From: Terfezia claveryi
Lineage: Eukaryota; Ascomycota; Pezizomycetes; Pezizales; Pezizaceae
DNA length: 64,000 nucleotides
Direction: 5' to 3'
Assembly (NCBI GenBank): GCA_015179025.1
Contig: WHUX01000028.1
Coordinates: forward strand, 62,001 to 126,000
In this document: in pieces, positions 57,011-64,000 of the stretch
Numbering within the stretch: the stretch's first letter is position 1
Layout of the letters: each line of letters begins with the position of its first letter
Notes under the pieces: model-generated
Seen by the model: the letters and a program-made list of their open reading frames with translations, nothing else
Told to the model about the DNA's origin: nothing
Databases searched by the model: none
Translations under genes and position numbers: made by a program

Positions 57011-58445
57011 ACATCGACAACACCGTGCAGGACGAGCCCACTTGGTTTCTGTTGTCGGAGAAAACAGCAATTTACAGAGTGGAACGAGCATAGCACGAAT
57101 ATCATTTTCCGGGCTCATTTGAAGTGAGCTACACAATCCCCAGAGGGTCGAGTTTTGCTAGGACTTCCGGTTGTCGAGGTTCAAGGAGATGGATAAGGGG
57201 AGTGGGAGCAGGTGGAGAAGTTCTTGCTAAAATACGCGGTGCGCTTTTAAATAAAGATCCTCAAGAAGATATCAATATGGTTTTAACAATTATTGAAGAG
57301 GCCGGAGCAGTAGATGGAGAGGGGAGGCAACAGCTGGCTGAGGCATGATGTGGTCTAGAATGAGGAGAGTAATCTTGAGGACAGACTGGATGAAAAGGAG
57401 AGGACAACCGTTCTCAATGAAGAGTTCAACGCCTGTCGAACAAGAAAGACGTATCGAATATCGACAAAGAACACTCGGAATTGAAACGGACTTTAGTGAT
57501 TTTTGCGGAGCAGGGGATAGAGCATAGGAGGATGATCAAGAAATTGGAAAAGGTGGTTGAGGGGTTGAGGCTAGAAAAGGAGAATTGGTGGAGCGGGAGG
57601 AGAAGGTAGGGGGCCAATTACAGATTTGGTGAAAGATACTGTCTTGATTGGGCAGAGAAAGAGGTAGGAGAGAAGTCAAGGAAGTTGTTGGTCCCCGAGC
57701 GGAAGAAATGGCAGGCAAAAGGTAAGGCACAACCAATTGAGACGGTATCGATCGCATCCCAGTCAGACCAGGCAGCAGTAGAGGAAGTGAGGATACAGGT
57801 GGAAGTGCAGTACAGACAGAGGTGGAGATCGAGAAGAGGGGGGCAAGATAGCGGATAGGTCAGATATGTATGAAGACCTATCTGGGTATGAGGATGAGGA
57901 CGAGACTCCGGTAGTAGTGTCACCTCAACCTACCAAAAAAACAGGCTGCACCACGTTCTGCAGCAAGAGCTGGCAAGAATTCCCGACCAGCCAAAACACC
58001 CCTGCAGATCACATCATCTAGCAAGGCGATTGTGATTCATGGGGTCCCCTGCCAGAGACCCATGGCATATGTTATACAGGATGTAGGAGTACGAGGGATT
58101 ATGGGGGCACGTTGGCTCTTGGGAGGTAATCGGAAATTTAAGAAAGCCACCAGCTCCGTTGTTGTTTTTTCTCGATAGGAAGTTAGCCATAGGGAGTCAC
58201 CTGAAGATGAGGGGACGCTGGCTCCCGATTGGAACTTATGAGTTCGCCAGAGGAAGGAAGAGGGTGGATTTGCGCAGCACCAGTAATGGCTTTCTTATCA
58301 TGATTCCTTTAACCTTGTCTGGCATTTCGCACCCCCATACAGTTTATACAGGTCGCGGATCTTGTACAGTTGTATTAGGATTTTTGTTAGTAGCGTGGGC
58401 GTTTAAGGCTCATAGACGTAAAGACATGTTTAAAAAAATAAAAAA
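57011..58445 (+). mobile_element. LINE family 2 copy: ORF1 and 3' tail, no ORF2
   Basis: Absent at the same place in unit A (43690). Flanked by GGCTATTCCAA (57000-57010) and GGCTATTTCCAA (58446-58457); ends in an A-rich tail. Contents: decayed ORF1 with ILAKIRGALLNKD-like start, a coiled-coil part (EQGIEHRRMIKKLEKVVEGL) and the conserved end VRGIMGARWLLGG ... GRWLPIGTYEF, then ~150 bp of 3' sequence. No RT is seen. Confidence 0.75.
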
Positions 58446-58457
58446 GGCTATTTCCAA

Positions 58458-60045
58458 TGCAACCAGACTAATTCCTATGTGGATCACAAGTTGTAAGACT
58501 ACCTATCTGCAATCGCTCAATGGCTGCAACGTCAATCGCTTAGCTCTTCTGGGCATAGCCATTCCGATACACTGAGGTGCATAAACCAATAGTATCGGTA
58601 ATAAATTAAGTCGGGTATACAGGTTACACAACCTCCACCAACTTAATGCACAAGACTCCCGTTTAACAAGGTGCAAGAGAAGGGCCAACTACGAAAGGGT
58701 CGAGCGTTAGACGACAATGAAGACGATCTATGCCCCACTTCGAACACTGAGTAAGGGACTAAAAGTATGTCGACGGCCTGGACATCTGAATCTATATTTC
58801 ATAAGGGAAGAAGTTGTCAGATGTCAGGTCGTGGACACCGGAGCCTACCCTACCTTGGAAGCTTACAGGTCATCATCACTGATTGATTTATGTCAGGCTA
58901 CATCTGCAATCCATAGAGGCTAATGTGGTCAATTGCCTTACTTGCGTATACAGTTCAGCTACACATGGACCGGGACCTTAGCAGTTGCGAAATAGTTTGG
59001 CGTGCGATTTTTACATGTATTCCCCGTGGATGACAAGTGGGTAATAATGGACGAGTCGGTCTTTCTTGTATTTGATATTTAGGCCACTTGAGGTCAATAT
59101 CAATACGCAGCACGAACAGGGAGCGGCTGAAGATCTAGGCAAGCATCAGCCTAGTAGGCTAGTACTAGTGGGTATGTCTTATAGGTACATACGCAACAAC
59201 CGGGGATCCTGATCTTCAGCCCCCAAGCTGACATATAAGGCATAGCAGGGGTAAGAGCTTACCTGTAGTTGGCAGATTCACTAGCCTCTTTCCAATTTTT
59301 GCCAAATTCCGAGACCATGGAAGTAAGGTTAAATTACAACTTTCCGCAATAGCAATTGATAAACTCTGCGGGGTGCTAGTTTGCAAAAACCCCACCCCCT
59401 TACACGATGTATATCACCAATCAATTCTTGTGTTACGTTTCTCAAATTGCCCGTGGGGCCGATTGGGCAATTTATATCAATGCGGGGCTACCTTTTGCTT
59501 ATTCCACCGCCAATTTTCCATTCTGACTTAGAATGTCAATTGAGGCTGTCCAGTCCTACCCATACCTCAAGCTGAGTGGGTATGCGATACGCCTTCCAAG
59601 TTTGATAGCGTCATATCCAGAAACTCACTGCAGCGGGTCAGCAGCACGAGGATAACTGCAGCGGGTCAGCAGCACGAGGATAGTAGAAAGCTTACAGCTG
59701 AGATGCGGATACGCGTTTGCTACTGACGAAGCCAACAAGGCATGAGCAAGTCCGGAAGCGGGGGAAACGGCAGCTGGGTGGGGTGTGCAAGTGGGTGGGA
59801 CAGCGAGCTGAAGGGCAGGCAAAATAAACAACCATACTAGTTTTCCAATTGGGTCCTATTTCTGAGGGCAAAGAGCTCCCGATTGCCAATACTATAGTGC
59901 TTACACCTTAGGCCACGCGTGCATCGGTTATCCCTTAGCAATTCCGTCTGGCGGCCCCAAAGCGGATAGCCATCAGGCTACCAATAGGGAGACCATTCAG
60001 GTCGGTGGTAAGAGAAGGAGTGTAACTAATACTTGTATATAAGTC
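58458..60045. other. Unit B spacer and promoter region of tyrosinase B
   Basis: Collinear with 43700-47070 of unit A with gaps. At 59627-59682 the 28-bp word starting ACTGCAGCGGGTCAGC is doubled, while unit A has one copy. No gene seen. Confidence 0.6.
59627..59682. repeat. 28-bp tandem duplication in tyrosinase B promoter
   Basis: Two perfect copies about 480 bp upstream of the ATG; a single, slightly changed copy lies at about 46635-46663 in unit A. Confidence 0.85.
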
Positions 60046-60052
60046 TATATAA
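60046..60052 (+). promoter_or_regulatory. TATA box of tyrosinase B
   Basis: TATATAA, about 109 bp before the ATG, in a context shared with gene A. Confidence 0.65.
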
Positions 60053-60160
60053 GACAGCCTTCATCCCGTACTGAGGCAACAAACCGCGAGAGAACCCACT
60101 TACTGTAACCGCATCATTACTATCGCAAGAACTTCAGACCCCACGTAGGTAGCAAGCACG

Positions 60161-62455
60161 ATGACAACCAAGCGCGGCCCGGACTATGTCTACCTAGTTA
60201 AGGGTATCAAGACTGGCGGCATCTGTCCGCGCAAGGAGATCGATGACTTTAAGAATGATCCCAAACAACTCATCTTGTTCATTAAGGCCTTCCAAATCAT
60301 GTCCGAGAGGCCAAAGGATGACGTTTTGTCCTTTTATCAAATCGCAGGTATGGTCTGCTTCTTGATTTCCGTATTACAATATTAGCCGTTTTCTAACTGA
60401 GTAGCAATAATTCGTGTCTAGGTATCCATGGTGCCCCTTTTGATAAGACCTGGCCTCCTGTCAAGGGCCCATCCGCCACTATCGATTCAAGGTACCCTGG
60501 GTACTATTGCTACCATTTCGGTCCATTGTTTCTGACCTGGCACCGTCCCTATGTTCTTTGCATTGAGGTTTGTGGCATGACCCTTATGGCTTGGGCAATA
60601 CGGATCAATGTTGTCATAGAGCCATGCTGATGGAACCCAAAAACTTTGTTTAATAGCAAGCATTGCACGACATTATCATGCAACTCATTGACCCGAATGA
60701 TCCAGAATATCTCCTCAGCAACGTCACGGACTCGGGCGAGTTGAACAAGTGGAAAACGGCTGCTGAGACCTGGCGTCTTCCTTACTGGGACTTTGCCCTC
60801 CGCCGCCCAAACAATCATGTGAACGGCAAGGACCATTGCTCCCTCCCCGACTTTGCACTAAAAAATGTGTTCCAATCCTCTGCCCCAGAGGCTAGCACCC
60901 TTTCGAATAACCAGAACCCATGGTATGCATATGATTTTCCAGAAGGACAAAGTGGACTCCCAAACATGCCCGGCATTCCAGTGAGTATTCCCCTTTCCCT
61001 GCTTGTTCCCATCCCCACAACTGTTGGAAGCTCATGGTGCTAACCAAAGTTAAACGTAAAGATGAGCATTCAAACCCGAACTGTACGACACGCACCGGCC
61101 TATAATCCAAATAGCCCTGCGAACGTCCAGGCGTGGAGAACAGGCACATCCGACATCAACAGTCTCAAGAGCTTTTTCCGAACAGAGACTATCAATTGGC
61201 GCCCGAATCTGATTGACCTCATGATCAACAACCATTCCTACGAGGGTTTCACCGTCGGTGAAGGAACCTCCGGGGACACTGCGAACCACAATTTGAACGC
61301 CGTTCACGGGAGTGTCCATGTTAACACTGGTGGTTACCGCACGAAGGGTGGTAATATGGCAATTGTCCCAGCGGCAGGCTTTGACCCTATCTTCTTCCTT
61401 TGGCATTGGTGAGTATCAGTGTTTTTGCTTTGCCCGTACTATATATATCTCTCGAGTGCCCCAGTACCTTAAATGCTAAATTATACCACTAGTAATGTCG
61501 ACCGGATTGGCGCTATGTGGCAAGCAGCCAATAATGCATGGATGGATGATGAGAACAACGTCACGGAACTCATCCCCTTCCGATATAGCGACAGCGAGTT
61601 CTGGACATCTGAGCGCTGCCGCTACCTTCCAAATATGGGATACACGTACCCGGACTTGGCTCTTATCAAGGACCGGCCAAGCCTAATTAAGAGAGTAACA
61701 AATCTATATAGCGATGCCCCGAAGGGTCGTTCGAGATCGTTGGTACCTGATGAGGATGTCCTTGACGTGGATGAATACGTAGTTACTGCTAAATATGAAA
61801 CGTAAGCTATGGCCCGCGGGTGTATATGGTTAATTCATTGGGTCTCACTAACACGCGTGATACTAGGCATGAAGTTGGCCCCTTCTACCTAGACATCTCG
61901 TTGAAAGTGGATGACAAGGAAGTATTGGTCACCTCAATCGTAAACTTTGTGAGCCCACTGGAGACTGGGTGCTCGAGCTGTCAGAAAGCCGGTGAAGAAC
62001 ACCACACGGCTACAACTTCAACCCTGATTTCTCCAAAGCTGAGAGAGCTCTACGAACAGGGAAAGCTGAGCGGCCTTGGGCCGGACCTCAGTGACAACAT
62101 CGAGCAAAAGTTGGCGGAATCTCTGCAGTGGAAGTGCTACTCATTGGGGGTATGTACTGAAAAACCATCCTATGTTCATTAGGAAGGCCTTGAGCTGATG
62201 AAGTTTTACGTGTAGGACAAGAACGCCAATGAAGAAATCTCCAGCGATAAATTCACGTCCCTTCAGGTAGGTGTGTCACGAAGGGTCCCAGAGAGACCAG
62301 CGCCAGGTGATGGCCGGTCACGGGGTCCTGGCGGGGATGAACCTCTCAATCTCATCGGCGGCCCCTTCCATGCTGTGCCGTTGAGGGGGATTACTCATGG
62401 AAAGCCATTTGGTCTGCACTCGGACGAGGACTTCAAATATTTGTCGACTTCATGA
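60161..62455 (+). CDS. Tyrosinase B, 611 aa, seven exons
   Basis: Exons 60161-60347, 60422-60567, 60657-60980, 61062-61408, 61493-61801, 61867-62149, 62216-62455; all joins keep phase. Copper A: GIHGAPF, CYHFGPLFLTWHRPY; copper B: VHGSVHVN and LWHCNVDR (rebuilt across intron 4). The usual WRLPYWDF lies between. It has the canonical IHG and WHRPY residues that copy A has lost. Introns 1-5 are at the same places as in copy A; intron 6 (66 nt, GTATGT to GTGTAG) is spliced only here. The C-terminal part after KYET is probably a domain removed on activation, as in other fungal tyrosinases. Likely role: melanin or wound-type browning. Confidence 0.92.
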
Positions 62456-62837
62456 ACTTCATGAACGCGGGTATCCAGATATGCATTGAGCATTTCTGTG
62501 TTCAGAAACTTTTTGGCGAGGGTATGGTAGTGGGGATTGAAGGTTCCAGTGGAGAGGGACTTGGAAACGAGAGCGAAGGTGATACACAGGGATTTGGAAT
62601 TTATGGCAGAAATTAACGTGGCCATGATTATTTGTCATCTGTCAATCAATCATTACTCAATCAATAGGCATATGCATGACGTGACCAGTTGTAGGTAGTG
62701 GCAGTGTGTTCTGACCAATACGCCAATCAGGCCCAAGCCCCGCATATTCCCAGTCGCACTCGAATCAAGTCGGGTTTTCAATGTCGTCAATCCTCTGCGT
62801 AAACTGGTTCGACCTGTCCCTCCCAACAGCACAGTCC
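62456..62837. repeat. 3' flank of tyrosinase B and start of unit C
   Basis: 62456-62695 matches the 3' flank of tyrosinase A up to ACCAGTTG, where the pogo element entered unit A. 62725 onward matches 56265 onward. Confidence 0.6.
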
Positions 62838-63545
62838 CGAAGGGATTTTTAGCTTCCCTACAACCGAGGCTATGTACGATCAAGGATTCAGTATGGTACT
62901 CATTGTTGAGAGTGCAATCAAGCATACCTAGTAGATGTCTATAGTATTTCGGAATGTTGATACAGTACGGAGGCTCACACCAAAAGTCTTTCCCCCTTCT
63001 AGTTTGGGAATCCTGCATATGCAATGCATATGCATGCATTCAGCTTGGCATTATTCACCTCCAAAACGAGTTGCAACGACAATACAGCCATGTTGACTGC
63101 ACTCTGCCCTGAATATAGCTATGCTACCTTGAATATACCTAAATGGCTTATTACGTCCATAATGTGTCTTGCGGAGTATGCCAAGCCTCCTGCATTAGTA
63201 ATGCATACGCCAAGTTGCTCCGCATAAACGAAGTAGCCTTGGCAGACTTTAGCAGACGCTGCATACGGCATCATAGGGACAATTAAGACGTTCTGTACTC
63301 AAAAAAGCTACTTGCGAGCAACAGTAAAGGCAAAACAAATCACTACATGGCTGGTATTAAACACATTGTCATTAGAACCTGTTTTGGAGTTGATTATGTC
63401 AAGCTGCATGCGGTGCATAGGGATTGCATATGCAAGGTTCCCAAACTGGAAGGGGGAAAAACTTTTGGTGTGAGCCTCCGTATACATAAAAGCTTATCAT
63501 ATCCGTAACGCGCAAACCACAGAACCGAACCTGTGACTCCCCATG
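62838..63545. mobile_element. Insertion in unit C with a 517-bp TIR element
   Basis: Absent at the matching place in unit B. Within it, 62966-63047 and 63400-63482 are inverted arms of ~82 bp starting TACGGAGGCTCACACC with a few mismatches; the outer TA may be the target duplication of a mariner/pogo-mobilised MITE. No coding. Confidence 0.65.
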
Positions 63546-64000
63546 TTGCTGGCCAACCCCAGCCAATGTGTGACGAATTGAACATGATTGTGGCTGCCCC
63601 AAACGTAGACCTGTGAAAACTAGGTACCGACTAAACCAGCCTTGCTCCTGGCAATTACATGGCGATCCTGAGAAAGAGATCGACATCGGAGGCAGGATCG
63701 GACCAATTTGTTTTTTTTGGTGGAATCAACTGGTCTGGGCTCGAGAACAAGGCTGGCTCACATTATTCTTTATCCAATATATTCTTATCTGTATGGTTGG
63801 GGAGTCCCTAGGCTGGTTGGCACAAGCCCCTCGCAAGGGAGTCCCCTCCCATGAAAATTACCAGAAGAGTACTAGAGGCCAATAATACATAATGGTGACT
63901 CCCACCAAAATGTTACCTTCTATCAAATGCGTTCTTAATTTGTATGGGGGCCGAGGGGGTCACATTTTTATATCGAATGTATTCTCATGCTCATGTTTTC
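63546..64000. repeat. Unit C, left part, runs off the right edge
   Basis: Collinear with 56370-56770 and, at the very end, with 43237-43360. If unit C is complete, another tyrosinase gene would follow about 3-4 kb beyond the edge. Confidence 0.65.

Overview
The window reads as a transposon-dominated stretch of a filamentous ascomycete genome. The evidence is short GT-AG introns of 50-98 nt with CTAAC- or CTGAC-like branch points, Ty3 chromovirus, Ty1/copia, Tad-like LINE and pogo/Fot1-type elements, and fungal-type tyrosinases. The repeat load would fit a truffle- or morel-like Pezizomycete, but that is inference. No tRNA, rRNA or CRISPR was found.

Layout. 1-2.4 kb: an unknown partial ORF running off the left edge, a MITE-like repeat, and a frameshifted member of a PD-(D/E)XK-like family. 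2.46-6.5 kb: a copia LTR with copia pol on minus and gag-protease-integrase on plus. 8.2-10.2 kb: an internally deleted LINE with a 14-bp target duplication. 10.97-21.37 kb: a Ty3 gag (element B) split by a 9.6-kb scrambled chromovirus that still has a 5-bp target duplication. 21.7-25.5 kb: LINE, copia and Ty3 remnants around an intact 247-aa PD-(D/E)XK-like gene. 25.5-27.3 kb: a foldback element with arms of about 0.6 kb. 28.5-37.5 kb: three short genes or remnants for low-complexity proteins, including one with eight 25-aa repeats. 39-40.6 kb: a multi-exon pseudogene hit by a LINE. 41.9-43 kb: a decayed pogo element. 43.2-64 kb: a tandemly duplicated tyrosinase locus, with genes at 47.2 and 60.2 kb and the start of a third unit at the right edge. 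The first unit carries a four-deep nest: pogo, then a long-TIR DNA transposon, then a minus LINE, then a plus LINE.

Only about five protein genes look functional or nearly so: two tyrosinases, one PD-(D/E)XK-like gene and two disordered-protein genes. Most other ORFs are transposon debris. Many premature stops are C-to-T compatible (CAG to TAG, CAA to TAA, CGA to TGA). Repeats were resolved through target-site duplications, terminal inverted repeats and paired arms. All splice models were read by eye and checked only for phase.
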